From DAOUKH01 sp964291475 (GTDB lineage Bacteria; Chloroflexota; Dehalococcoidia; SHYB01): a stretch of 64,000 nucleotides of DNA. The stretch is taken from positions 620,001 to 684,000 of the forward strand of contig OZ220083.1 in the NCBI GenBank assembly GCA_964291475.2, read 5' to 3'. Below are positions 35,010 to 42,714 of the stretch, piece by piece. Within the stretch, counting starts at the first letter, position 1. Every line of letters starts with the position of its first letter. The notes under the pieces are model-generated. The model saw nothing but the letters and a program-made list of their open reading frames with translations, ran no database searches and was not told the DNA's origin. The translations under genes and the position numbers were made by a program.

Positions 35010-35513
35010 ATGGAAGAATCCCTCGAAGAGACCATCGGCCGCCTCCTCCGCGACAGCGGCAAGACCATCGCCACCGCCGAGTCGACCACCGGCGGCTACG
35101 TCGGGCACCTGCTCAACAACCCGCCGGGCAGCTCGAAGTACTACATCGGCAGCGTGGTCGCCTACCACACGCTCCCCAAGAAGACCCTGCTCAACGTGCC
35201 TGATGAGGTCTTCGCCGAGGTCGGCTCCGTCAGCGCCCAGGCCGTGCTCGCCATGGCCCGCAACGTCCGCGAGCTCATGGACACCGACATCGGGGTCAGT
35301 GAGTCCGGCATCGCCGGCCCCACCGGCGGCAACGCCGACCGCCCCATCGGAACGGTCTTCATCGCTATCTCGACCCGCGACGGCTACGAGCTCGCCGAGC
35401 GCCACGTCTTCGATCAGGGCCGCGCCGAGTTCAAGCAGCGCACCGCCGAGGCCCTCTTCGACCTCGTCCGCCACTACCTCTCGCGAAACTTCCCTCCCGC
35501 TGGGAGGGATTGA
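35010..35513 (+). CDS. CinA C-terminal domain amidase (nicotinamide-nucleotide amidohydrolase)
   Basis: Stand-alone CinA-C/PncC-type protein of 167 residues that should deamidate nicotinamide mononucleotide in pyridine nucleotide recycling. Motifs are IATAESTTGGYVGHLL (about 18-33) with the catalytic Ser, YYIGSVVAYH (about 45-54), and GVSESGIAGPTGGNADRPIGTVFIAI (about 93-118, in part). ATG 35010 follows GGAGGA by 9 nt. The last residues (NFPPAGRD) and the TGA stop are encoded by a dispersed hairpin repeat, so the C-terminal tail was supplied by repeat insertion. Confidence 0.88.
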   Translation: MEESLEETIGRLLRDSGKTIATAESTTGGYVGHLLNNPPGSSKYYIGSVVAYHTLPKKTLLNVPDEVFAEVGSVSAQAVLAMARNVRELMDTDIGVSESGIAGPTGGNADRPIGTVFIAISTRDGYELAERHVFDQGRAEFKQRTAEALFDLVRHYLSRNFPPAGRD

Positions 35514-35520
35514 GGGCGGG
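35491..35520 (+). repeat. hairpin repeat carrying the stop codon of the CinA-like gene
   Basis: TCCCTCCC-GCT-GGGAGGGA (35491-35509) followed by TTGAGGGCGGG. The same module, with loop CCT and CTGAGGGCGGG, is at 25746-25775. The TGA at 35511-35513 is inside it. Confidence 0.75.
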
Positions 35521-35535
35521 CACGCGACGCCCGGC

Positions 35536-36942
35536 CTAGCTCGCGGTGAGCGCCTCGATGAACCGTGCGCTCCAGGCCGCCGACGTGTTCACGCTGACGT
35601 CCTCGTAGAGCGCCGCCCAGCGCTCCTTCCGCCACGCGAGCGGCATGTTCAGGGCCTCGCTGATCGCCCGCGCCGTCGCCGTGAGGTCGTAGGGATTCAC
35701 GATGAGCGCCTCGCGCATCGTCTCCGCCGCGCCGCAGAACCGCGACAGCACTACCACCCCCGGATGCCGCTCGTCTTGCGAGGCGACGAACTCCTTCGCA
35801 ACCAGGTTCATGCCGTCGCGCAGCGGCGTCACCAGACACACGTCGGCGCGCCGAAAGATCGCCGCGAGCTCGTCCTGGGCGTAGGCCCGGTACAGGTAAT
35901 GCAGCGGCGTCCAGTCCGCCGTCGCGAACCGCCCGTTGACCCGGCCCACGATCTGCTCCACCCGCGCCTTCTCGTCCACGTAGTGCGGCACCTCGGAGCG
36001 CGACGGCGCCGAAATCTGGATCATCGACACCTTCTCGTGCAGCTCCTTATGCCGCTCCAACAGCGTCTCGAACGACAGCAGCCGATCCGGCACGCCCTTC
36101 GTGTAATCCAGGCGGTCGACGCCGACGATGACCTGCTGGCGCGGCGAGATGCGCTGCAGCAGACGGCTCGGCTCCTTCCCCTCGTCGTGTTCGGCCCAGT
36201 TCTTGAACATCTCCGGGTCGATGCCGATGGGATGCATCGAGACCCGCACCGCGCGCTCGGTCCCCGTGAAGACCTCGCCCTCGAGGTGCCCGTCGAGTTC
36301 CTCGTTCAACGAGTCCAGCAGGTTCGCCGCGTAGCGCCGAGCGTGGACGCCGATCAGATCGAAGGCCGCCAGCCCGTTGAGGAGCTCGTAGGCCCAGGGG
36401 AGTTGCGCGAAGATCTCCACCGGCGGAAACGGCACGTGAAGGAAGAACCCCATCCGCTGCTTCCAACCGAGCCTGCGCAGTTCGCTGCCCAACAGGAAAA
36501 GGTGAAAATCGTGGATCCAAAGAATGTCGTCGGGACGCAGCAGCGGATACAGCGCCTCCGCGAACCGCTTGTTGACCGCCTGGTACGCCTCGAAGGCCCG
36601 CTCGTCGAGATTGACCCGGTGCGGGAAGCTGTGCAGCAACGGCCACATCGTCTGGTTGGAAAACCCTGAGTAATACAAACGGCTCTCCCGCCGTGACAGG
36701 TGCAGCGTGGCTACCGTCAGGTCTCCCGAACTCTCCTCGTTGGGCGTGTTCGATGCCCGCTCCGCCTCCACCGACTCGCCACTCCACCCAAACCAGAGGG
36801 TGTCGCGGTTCTCGACGGCGGGACGCACCGCCGTGACCAGCCCGCCCAGCGCGGCGTGCGCGCGCCGCGCCTTCGCCCGGCCCAACGCCCCGACCGGCGG
36901 AACGCGGTTGGACACCACGACAAGCCGCCGCCCATCGTTCAT
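35536..36942 (-). CDS. otsA: alpha,alpha-trehalose-phosphate synthase
   Basis: GT20 enzyme of 468 residues that makes trehalose-6-phosphate from UDP- or other NDP-glucose and glucose-6-phosphate. Motifs: VVVSNRVPP at the N-terminus, WFGWSGE (about 51), WPLLHSFPHRVNLDE (about 95), DILWIHDFHLFLLG (about 134-147), GFFLHVPFPPVEIF (about 158-171), VDRLDYTKGVPDRL (about 269-282) and the sugar-nucleotide site near VNPYDLTATA (about 416). Its ATG overlaps the otsB stop by 4 nt (ATGA), so otsB and otsA are coupled with otsB first. Confidence 0.95.
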   Translation of the reverse strand: MNDGRRLVVVSNRVPPVGALGRAKARRAHAALGGLVTAVRPAVENRDTLWFGWSGESVEAERASNTPNEESSGDLTVATLHLSRRESRLYYSGFSNQTMWPLLHSFPHRVNLDERAFEAYQAVNKRFAEALYPLLRPDDILWIHDFHLFLLGSELRRLGWKQRMGFFLHVPFPPVEIFAQLPWAYELLNGLAAFDLIGVHARRYAANLLDSLNEELDGHLEGEVFTGTERAVRVSMHPIGIDPEMFKNWAEHDEGKEPSRLLQRISPRQQVIVGVDRLDYTKGVPDRLLSFETLLERHKELHEKVSMIQISAPSRSEVPHYVDEKARVEQIVGRVNGRFATADWTPLHYLYRAYAQDELAAIFRRADVCLVTPLRDGMNLVAKEFVASQDERHPGVVVLSRFCGAAETMREALIVNPYDLTATARAISEALNMPLAWRKERWAALYEDVSVNTSAAWSARFIEALTAS

Positions 36943-37763
36943 GGCGCCGTTCCCTTCGCGTCTACGGGCGCCGCCTCGGCCTCGGCGGCGAGCCAGCGGT
37001 CGAGAAAATCGAGCAGGCCTTCGGGGGGCCGCACCCATGCGCCGGCGTCGGTTGGCCGCAATTCCTCGCGCACCAGCACGCCGAGCGCGCCCTCGGGCAG
37101 CGCCCGGAAGGCGTCCTCGTCGGTCAGATCATCTCCCAGATACGCGGCAACGGTGCCCGGTGGCGCGCCGCTGAGGACGTCGCGCACCGCCGCGCCCTTG
37201 TCCCGCCCCGGCGCGCGGAGTTCGATGCCGCCGTCGAACGGTCGCAGTTCGAGACCATACGCTTCCGCGATGGGCGACCACGCCTTCCGCGCCGTCCGCT
37301 CGCGCGCCGCCGCGACCTCCGCCGGCTCCCCCCGCCAGTGCAGTCCGATACTCCCCGGCTTCGACTCGCTCGCCGCTTCCAGACCCTGCTCCCTCATCGA
37401 GCCGCGGGCGAGGTCGAGACCCCGCGACGCCGCTTCGGGCAACGGGAAGCGACGGACCTCGCCATCGCGCCCGCGGTGCTCCCAGCCGTGGGAGGCCCAC
37501 ACCTCGGGCAGTTCCATGCCGAGCAGCGCTTCGAGCTCGCCGAGCGCCCGTCCGGTGACTACCACCACCCGGCTACGGCCTCCCGCGAGCAGCGCTGCGA
37601 TACGCTCCCGAACGCCGGCATACGGCAGGGCGCGGTCGCGCTCGACGCGGAACGGGGCGAGCGTGCCGTCGTAGTCCAGCATCAGCACGCGGAGCGGGGC
37701 TCCGGCGACCCCGCGGAAGAAGCTCGGACCGGGGGGCGCCAACGCCAATCGGTTCACCGCCAT
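36939..37763 (-). CDS. otsB: trehalose-6-phosphate phosphatase
   Basis: HAD-superfamily phosphatase of 274 residues that removes phosphate from the OtsA product to give trehalose. HAD motif I is MLDYDGTLAPF (about 28-38, nucleophile Asp and acid Asp), motif II VVVTGR near 72, SHGWEHRG near 93 for the cap, and motif IV YLGDDLTDEDAF (about 210-221). The ATG at 37763 was chosen at the start of homology. It is the first gene of otsBA, divergent from the TreT-like gene across a repeat-bearing region. Confidence 0.93.
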   Translation of the reverse strand: MAVNRLALAPPGPSFFRGVAGAPLRVLMLDYDGTLAPFRVERDRALPYAGVRERIAALLAGGRSRVVVVTGRALGELEALLGMELPEVWASHGWEHRGRDGEVRRFPLPEAASRGLDLARGSMREQGLEAASESKPGSIGLHWRGEPAEVAAARERTARKAWSPIAEAYGLELRPFDGGIELRAPGRDKGAAVRDVLSGAPPGTVAAYLGDDLTDEDAFRALPEGALGVLVREELRPTDAGAWVRPPEGLLDFLDRWLAAEAEAAPVDAKGTAP

Positions 37764-38070
37764 GGACCCTCCACGCGCGCCGGAAGGGCGCTCGGCCGAG
37801 AGGTCCCTCCAGGGGCGACCCTTGTGGTCGCCCTCCCCCGTAGGGGCGAGTCGCGACTCGCCCGTTCCCCCACAACCGGAGCCGTTACACAGGTCCCCTT
37901 CGGAAGGGACATCCGCGGCGCGGTCCGAGCCGATTATAGCAAGGCTGCCTTCGCCGCCGGGTCGCCAATGTAACGCGTTTGTCACGATCTCGGCGCCCGC
38001 ACCCCTAGCGAATCCTCCCGTTTGCCTTGATAATCTTTGCCGTTCGAGCCGCGGCCCGCACCCTCCCTAC
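37764..38070. other. divergent intergenic region between otsB and the TreT-like gene
   Basis: These 307 bases hold two palindromic repeats: GGGCGACC-CTTGT-GGTCGCCC at 37813-37833 and GGGCGAGTCGCGACTCGCCC at 37844-37863. A minus-strand TATAAT is at 37938-37933, about 170 nt before otsB. A plus-strand GATAAT at 38029-38034 is 36 nt before the TreT-like start. No gene is seen. The repeats lie between otsB and its likely -10 box, in its untranslated leader. Confidence 0.6.
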
Positions 38071-39306
38071 ATGCGCGCAGTCCAAGGCCTCTCCCCACGC
38101 ACCCTCGCCGAGTACTGCGGCGTCATCGACGACACACTCATCGAAGAGGTGCGCTCGCTGGCCGCCGCCCTGAAGGGCGCCCGCATCGCGCACGTCAACG
38201 CGACCGATTCCGGCGGCGGCGTCGCCGAGATCCTGCACTCCATCATTCCCCTCTACCGCGATCTGGGCATCGACACGACCTGGCTCGTCCTCGACGGCGC
38301 TCCGGAGTTCTTCGACGTCACCAAGACCATGCACAACGCCATGCAGGGGCAGCCCCACGACTTCACCAAGGGTGAGTGGGACACCTTCCTGCACTTCAAC
38401 GAGCGAAACGCCCTTGAGATCGATGGCGCGTTCGACGTCATCTTCATCCACGACCCACAGCCTGCCGCCATCCGCCGCTTCCGCCCCGACGTCGCCTCCA
38501 CCTGGATTTGGCGCAGCCACATCGACACCTCGTCGCCGAACATGCAGGCCTGGAAATTCGTCACCGAGCAGGTCGCGGACTTCGACGCCGCCGTCTTCAG
38601 CCTCGAGGACTTCGTCGGCCCCGGCCTCCAACTGCCCCACGTAGCCATCGTGCCCCCCGCCATCGACCCCTTCGTCCCCAAGAACCGGCACTGGTCCGAG
38701 GCGGAAGCCCGCGAGGTCGTCGCCTCCCACGGCGTCGACCCGGACAAGCCCTTCGTCAGCCAGATCTCCCGCTTCGACCCCTGGAAAGACCCCATCGGCG
38801 TCATCGAGGCCTTCCGGCTGCTCCGGCCCAAGTATCCCGACCTACAGCTCTGCCTCCTCGGCAACTTCGCCTCCGACGACCCCGAGGGCGAGGTCATGTA
38901 CGCCAAGGTGCTCGACGCCGCCGAGGGCGAGGACGGCGTCTTCATCATCACCGGTCTCACCGACCTCGTCGGCCCCTTCCAGGCCCTCAGCGCCGCCGTC
39001 ATCCAGAAGTCGATCCGCGAGGGCTTCGCCCTGACGGTCACCGAGGCCCTCTGGAAGGGCGTCCCCGTCGTCGGCGGGGCCGTCGGAGGCATCCGCCTGC
39101 AGATCGGCGGCGGCGTGGGCGGCTTCCTCGTCAACAGCGTCGCCGAATGCGCCGAGCGGCTCGACTACCTCCTCTCGAACGAGGAAGAACGCGCCGGCCT
39201 TGGCAAGTCCGGCAAGGAACACGTCCGCCGCAACTTCCTCATCCCCCGCCTCCTCCGCGACGAGCTCGAAATCGCCGCCCAAGCCTCCGCCGCCAACACC
39301 CCCTAG
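38071..39306 (+). CDS. treT: trehalose synthase TreT-like glycosyltransferase (GT4)
   Basis: GT4 glycosyltransferase of 411 residues matching the TreT group, which joins NDP-glucose and glucose to form trehalose in one reversible step. Motifs: IAHVNATDSGGGVAEILHSIIPL (about 40-62, in part), the near-invariant TreT start; WIWRSHIDTSSPN (about 147-159); SQISRFDPWKDPIGVIEAF (about 230-248) for the donor site; and KSIREGFALTVTEALWKGVPVV (about 312-333) with the EGF...E pattern. ATG 38071 has no clear ribosome site. Divergent to otsBA, so two trehalose routes share one locus. Confidence 0.88.
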   Translation: MRAVQGLSPRTLAEYCGVIDDTLIEEVRSLAAALKGARIAHVNATDSGGGVAEILHSIIPLYRDLGIDTTWLVLDGAPEFFDVTKTMHNAMQGQPHDFTKGEWDTFLHFNERNALEIDGAFDVIFIHDPQPAAIRRFRPDVASTWIWRSHIDTSSPNMQAWKFVTEQVADFDAAVFSLEDFVGPGLQLPHVAIVPPAIDPFVPKNRHWSEAEAREVVASHGVDPDKPFVSQISRFDPWKDPIGVIEAFRLLRPKYPDLQLCLLGNFASDDPEGEVMYAKVLDAAEGEDGVFIITGLTDLVGPFQALSAAVIQKSIREGFALTVTEALWKGVPVVGGAVGGIRLQIGGGVGGFLVNSVAECAERLDYLLSNEEERAGLGKSGKEHVRRNFLIPRLLRDELEIAAQASAANTP

Positions 39307-39363
39307 CCCTCTCCCGGCGCATCGAAACCCGCCCCTCCAGCCTCTCCCCGCTGGAGCAGCACG

Positions 39364-39545
39364 TTTGAGCCTCTCCCCCTCTGGGGGAGATTTGAGAGAG
39401 GGCGCGCGCCGTCAGGCGCGCGAGCGCCCGCAGGGCGCTGCTCTTCTCCCCCGGAGACCTTTGCACAACTCCCGCCGATGGTTGGAAAAACGGGTGGAGT
39501 GGGGTGGTCTTCCCTCTCCCCCTTTGGGGGAGATTTGAGAGAGGG
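39364..39545 (+). repeat. triple-hairpin dispersed repeat, copy C, cut by the IS481 element
   Basis: Hairpins 1-3 at about 39371-39437, the tail module (GGAGACCTTTGCACAACT to GGTCTTCC) to about 39513, then a second hairpin 1 with loop TTT and TTTGAGAGAGGG, where the sequence is interrupted at 39545. It resumes at 40845 beyond the insertion sequence. Confidence 0.85.
39540..39545. repeat. left target-site duplication of the IS481 element
   Basis: AGAGGG at 39540-39545 matches AGAGGG at 40845-40850. Intact copies of the host repeat have it only once at this point. Confidence 0.65.
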
Positions 39546-40844
39546 TACAGGCCGGGGAGATAGGTAACAGATAAACCGGGCACATGGGTAACACTCTGGA
39601 GGATTGCAGGAAGCGATCCATGAAGGAGGAGTTGTGTTGCCCTGGCAAGAGACGAGTGTCGAAGCGGAACGGTTGCGGTTCATTGAGCGCAGGACGGCGG
39701 GGGAGGAACCCATCGCCGAGTTGTGCCGGCAGTTCGGGATCAGCCGCAAGACTGCCTCCAAGCTGATCGGCCGGTACGAGGCGTACGGCGAGGAGGGCCT
39801 GCGCGACCGGAGCCGCGCCCCCCACCATCATCCCAACGCCACACGCCGTGAGGTGCAGGAGCGCATCATCGCGGCGAAGCGAGCCCACCCCTTGTGGGGC
39901 CCCAAGAAGCTCATCGCCTGGCTCCACGACACCGAGCCCGACGTGCCCTGGCCCGCCCCCAGCACCGCCGGCGCCATCCTCGACCGGGCCGGCCTGGTAC
40001 GGCGCCGACAGCGTCGCCGCCGTACCTCCCCTTGGAGCGAGCCCTTCGCTTACGCCATCAACGCCAACGACGTCTGGTCCATCGACTTCAAGGGCTGGTT
40101 CCGCACCGGCGACGGGGCCCGCGTCGACCCCCTCACCGTCCAGGACGCGGCCTCCCGCTACCTGATCGCCTGCCGCGGGCTGGAGCGCCCCACCGGCCCG
40201 GAGACGCGGCGCGCGTTAGCGCGCGCCTTCCGTGAGTACGGCCTGCCCAGGGTCATCCGCACCGACAACGGTCCGCCCTTCGCCGGCACCAGCTTGGGCA
40301 GCCTCTCCTCCCTGGCCGTCTGGTGGGTCAAGCTGGGCATCCTCCCCGAGCGCATCGCCCCGGGCCATCCCGAACAGAACGGACGCCTCGAGCGCCTCCA
40401 CCGCACCCTGAAGGCGGAAACCGCCTCGCCGCCCAGGGCCAACGGCCGCCGTCAGCAGCAGGCCTTCGACCGCTTCCGACGCAGCTACAACACCGAGCGC
40501 CCTCACGAGGCCTTGGGACAGCGCCCCCCGGCCTTCCTGTACACGCCCTCGTTTCGCCCCTATCCTGCCAGCGTCGGCTCGCCGGACTACGAGGCCGAAG
40601 TCACGGTACGCCGGGTACGCGGCAACGGCGAGATCAAGTGGAAGGGGGACCTGGTCTACGTGAGCGAGACCCTCAAAGGCGAGCCCGTCGGCCTCGTCCG
40701 GCAGGACGACCGCAGCTGGGCCGTCCGCTTCGGCCCCCTCCTCATCGGCCTCCTCGACGACCACACCAAACGCATCGCCAAGACCCCCGTCAAGGTGTTA
40801 CCTATGTCCCCGGTCTAACCGTCACCCATGTGCCCGGTCCTTCA
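39546..40844 (+). mobile_element. IS481-family insertion sequence, apparently intact
   Basis: About 1299 bp, holding one complete transposase gene. Each end has two copies of a 17-nt site 24 bp apart: CCGGGGAGATAGGTAAC (39552) and CCGGGCACATGGGTAAC (39576) on the left, and on the right, read inward, CCGGGCACATGGGTGAC (40837-40821) and CCGGGGACATAGGTAAC (40813-40797). The outermost bases TACAGG and TGAAGG are also similar. A 6-bp duplication AGAGGG flanks it, and the flanks rejoin into a known repeat. Confidence 0.85.
39637..40818 (+). CDS. IS481 family transposase
   Basis: DDE transposase of 393 residues. The start is the TTG at 39637, 6 nt after AAGGAGGA, giving MPWQETSVEAERL, the usual IS481 beginning. 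An N-terminal helix-turn-helix includes FGISRKTASKLIGRYEAYG (about 30-48) and GLRDRSRAPHHHPNA. The integrase core has Asp 1 in WSIDFKGWF (about 150), Asp 2 in RTDNGPPF (about 211) and Glu in GHPEQNGRLERLHRTLK (about 245-261). The beta-rich C-terminus reads into the right end. No stop or frameshift is present, so the element may still be mobile. Confidence 0.94.
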   Translation: MPWQETSVEAERLRFIERRTAGEEPIAELCRQFGISRKTASKLIGRYEAYGEEGLRDRSRAPHHHPNATRREVQERIIAAKRAHPLWGPKKLIAWLHDTEPDVPWPAPSTAGAILDRAGLVRRRQRRRRTSPWSEPFAYAINANDVWSIDFKGWFRTGDGARVDPLTVQDAASRYLIACRGLERPTGPETRRALARAFREYGLPRVIRTDNGPPFAGTSLGSLSSLAVWWVKLGILPERIAPGHPEQNGRLERLHRTLKAETASPPRANGRRQQQAFDRFRRSYNTERPHEALGQRPPAFLYTPSFRPYPASVGSPDYEAEVTVRRVRGNGEIKWKGDLVYVSETLKGEPVGLVRQDDRSWAVRFGPLLIGLLDDHTKRIAKTPVKVLPMSPV

Positions 40845-41100
40845 AGAGGGCGCGCGCCGTCAGGCGCGAGCGCCCGCAGGGGCGCTGCTCTTCTCCCCCC
40901 GGAGACCTTGCACAACTCCCGCCGATAGTTGGAAAAACGGGTGGAGTGGTGATCTTCCCTCTCCCCCTCTGGGGGAGATTTGAGAGAGGGCGCGCGCCGC
41001 CAGGCGCGCGAGCGCCCCGCAGGGCGCTGCTCTTCTCCCCCGGGAGACCTTGCACAACTCCCGCCGATGGGTGGCAAAACGGGTGGAGTGGGGTGGTCTT
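40845..41100 (+). repeat. triple-hairpin dispersed repeat, copy D (double)
   Basis: Starts with AGAGGGCGCGCGCC directly after the IS, continuing copy C, then a tail module, a new hairpin 1 at about 40960-40978, hairpins 2 and 3 (loops GCCA and CGCA), and another tail to about 41099. It joins directly to the TCTTCTCCC hairpin module. Confidence 0.8.
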
Positions 41101-41377
41101 ACCTCTTCTCCCCCCGGGAGAAGATTGAGATGAGGGGCCCCCTCGCAGCCGCCGCGGGTACATCGAAACCCGCCCGCGCCGGACCACCCCGGGCAACCAC
41201 AAGGGTTGCCCCTACAAGAGGGGCCGCCTCGTAATCTCCGCCTCCCCTGTAGGGGCGCGTCGCGTCGCGCCCTTCCCCACCACCGCCAACGCGCCTCCAA
41301 ACCCGCCATCGCCGCCCGCATGTGCCACGCCCGCGCCGCCTACCCTCCCCCACCTTCGCGGCGCACCAACGGCAAAA

Positions 41378-41461
41378 AACGCTCACGAACGCTCATGGCG
41401 CTCACCAACGTTCACGACCTTACACCTGTAGCGCGTTCACGAACGTTCACCAACGCTCACG
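41378..41461 (+). repeat. array of eight 10-bp tandem repeats
   Basis: Units of consensus AACGYTCACS start at 41378, 41388, 41398 (9 nt), 41407, 41417 (degenerate), then after TGTAG at 41432, 41442 and 41452. Six of the eight contain CGYTCAC exactly. The spacing is close to one turn of B-DNA. Confidence 0.75.
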
Positions 41462-41586
41462 AAATCGGAGGCCTCTTACACCGCGAGACCCGCTCGAGGG
41501 AAGGGGGTCTTCGACGGGCGCCCGGAGGGCCGTCTTGGGTTGCCGCGAGAAAGAACATACGTTCGCTACTCTAACGATAAACCCCC

Positions 41587-41603
41587 TTGACAAGGCCTGT
41601 CAA
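41587..41603. promoter_or_regulatory. inverted repeat TTGACA-N5-TGTCAA, possible operator
   Basis: TTGACA (41587-41592) and TGTCAA (41598-41603) are perfect inverted arms, followed after 1 nt by TATCAT. As a promoter the spacing of 12 would be too short, so an operator or a chance palindrome is as likely. Confidence 0.3.
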
Positions 41604-41729
41604 GTATCATCCGCGCCCGAAATTGGCTGCACGGGTGTCTGCGGGGGTAGCCGCGCAGGGGTCGTCCACGTAGAGGCAACCCTCGTGGTTGCTCAGGGGT
41701 CCGGGTGGGGTCTTCTCCCATCCCTCCGG

Positions 41730-41800
41730 CCTCTCCCCCTCTGGGGGAGATTTGAGAGAGGGCGCGCGCCGTCAGGCGCGCGAGCGCCCGGAGGGCGCTC
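41730..41800 (+). repeat. triple-hairpin dispersed repeat, copy E
   Basis: All three hairpins are present with stems as in copy A; loops are TCT, GTCA and GGA. It ends about 100 nt before hisF, in its presumed leader. Confidence 0.82.
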
Positions 41801-41900
41801 CTTCCCGCCAACCGCGGTTACCTCGCCGGTTTCCCCGCCGCCGCGTTTGCGTTACCCTGTTTTCACTTCAGATGTTCCACACCGCGAGCATAGTGCGAGC

Positions 41901-42704
41901 ATGTTGACCAAGCGCATCATCCCCTGCCTCGACGTAGACCAGGGCCGCGTGGTCAAGGGCACCAGCTTCGTCGACCTGCGCGACGCCGGCGACCCCGCCG
42001 AGCTCGCCGCCTTCTACGACGCCGAATCGGCCGACGAGCTCGTCTTCCTCGACATCACCGCCAGCCACGAGGGCCGCGACACGATGCTCGACGTCGTCCG
42101 GCGGGTCTCCTCCCAGGTCTTCATCCCCCTCACCGTCGGCGGCGGCATCCGCACCATCGAAGACGCCCGCCGCATGCTCGAGGCGGGTGCGGACAAAGTC
42201 TCCGTCAACTCCGCCGCGGTGGCCGACCCGGAGTTGATACAGGAGGCGTCGCGAAAATTCGGCAGCCAGTGCATCGTCCTCGCCATCGACGCCAAGCGGC
42301 TGGACGCCGCCCCCGCCTCGGAGTCAAGCAACGGCGTCGGCCTGCGCCCGGAGTCCCGCTGGGAGGTCTACACCCACGGCGGACGCCGTCCCGTTGGCAT
42401 CGACGCCCTGCTCTGGGCCCAACGCGGCGTCGAGCTCGGCGCCGGCGAAATCCTCCTCACCAGCATGGACGAGGACGGCCAAAAGAACGGCTACGACCTG
42501 GAACTGACGCGGGCCGTGTCCGAGGCGGTGATGGTGCCGGTGATCGCGAGCGGCGGCGCCGGCGAGCTCGACCACTTCGCCGACGCCTTCGAGCTGGGCA
42601 AGGCCGACGCGGTGCTCGCCGCCAGCGTCTTCCACTACGGCCAGTTCCGCATCGACGACGTCAAGCACCATCTGGAGTCCCGCGGCATCCCCGTGCGGTT
42701 CTAG
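41901..42704 (+). CDS. hisF: imidazole glycerol phosphate synthase subunit HisF
   Basis: Cyclase subunit of histidine biosynthesis, 267 residues. With HisH it converts PRFAR and ammonia to imidazole glycerol phosphate and AICAR. The barrel starts MLTKRIIPCLDVDQGRVVKG with the catalytic Asp 11. VGGGIRTIEDARRMLEAGADKVSVNSAA (about 82-109, in part) holds a phosphate site. The second catalytic Asp is in LAIDAKR (about 130). ASGGAGELDHF (about 223-233) and AASVFHYGQF (about 242-251) complete it. No other his gene is nearby, so it is an orphan here. The aminotransferase starts 10 nt downstream. Confidence 0.95.
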   Translation: MLTKRIIPCLDVDQGRVVKGTSFVDLRDAGDPAELAAFYDAESADELVFLDITASHEGRDTMLDVVRRVSSQVFIPLTVGGGIRTIEDARRMLEAGADKVSVNSAAVADPELIQEASRKFGSQCIVLAIDAKRLDAAPASESSNGVGLRPESRWEVYTHGGRRPVGIDALLWAQRGVELGAGEILLTSMDEDGQKNGYDLELTRAVSEAVMVPVIASGGAGELDHFADAFELGKADAVLAASVFHYGQFRIDDVKHHLESRGIPVRF

Positions 42705-42714
42705 CGGCGCGGCG

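Larger units (their letters stand above)
40845..41900. other. 1.06-kb gene-free region of repeats between the IS and hisF
   Basis: No convincing gene. In order: the resumed triple-hairpin repeat (copy D), TCTTCTCCC-CCC-GGGAGAAGA at 41104-41124, GGGCAACC-ACAAG-GGTTGCCC at 41191-41211, GGGCGCG-TCGCGT-CGCGCCC at 41253-41272, the 10-bp tandem array 41378-41461, an inverted repeat around 41587-41603, a GCAACC-CTCGT-GGTTGC hairpin at 41676-41691, and triple-hairpin copy E. The open frame entering hisF from 41322 is not protein-like before 41901. Confidence 0.7.

Noticed and set aside
39571..40818. Transposase start at 39604 or earlier
   Set aside because: The TTG at 39637 has a strong ribosome site at the right distance and gives the usual family N-terminus.
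41378..41461. CRISPR array
   Set aside because: Units are only 10 bp with no spacers, and there are no cas genes in the window.
41587..41610. TTGACA...TATCAT as a hisF promoter
   Set aside because: The spacing of 12 nt is too short and the site is about 290 nt from hisF; it is listed only as a possible operator.
41322..41900. An N-terminal extension of 193 codons on hisF
   Set aside because: HisF homology starts exactly at MLTKRIIPCLDV (41901), and the upstream frame runs through hairpin repeats and the 10-bp array.
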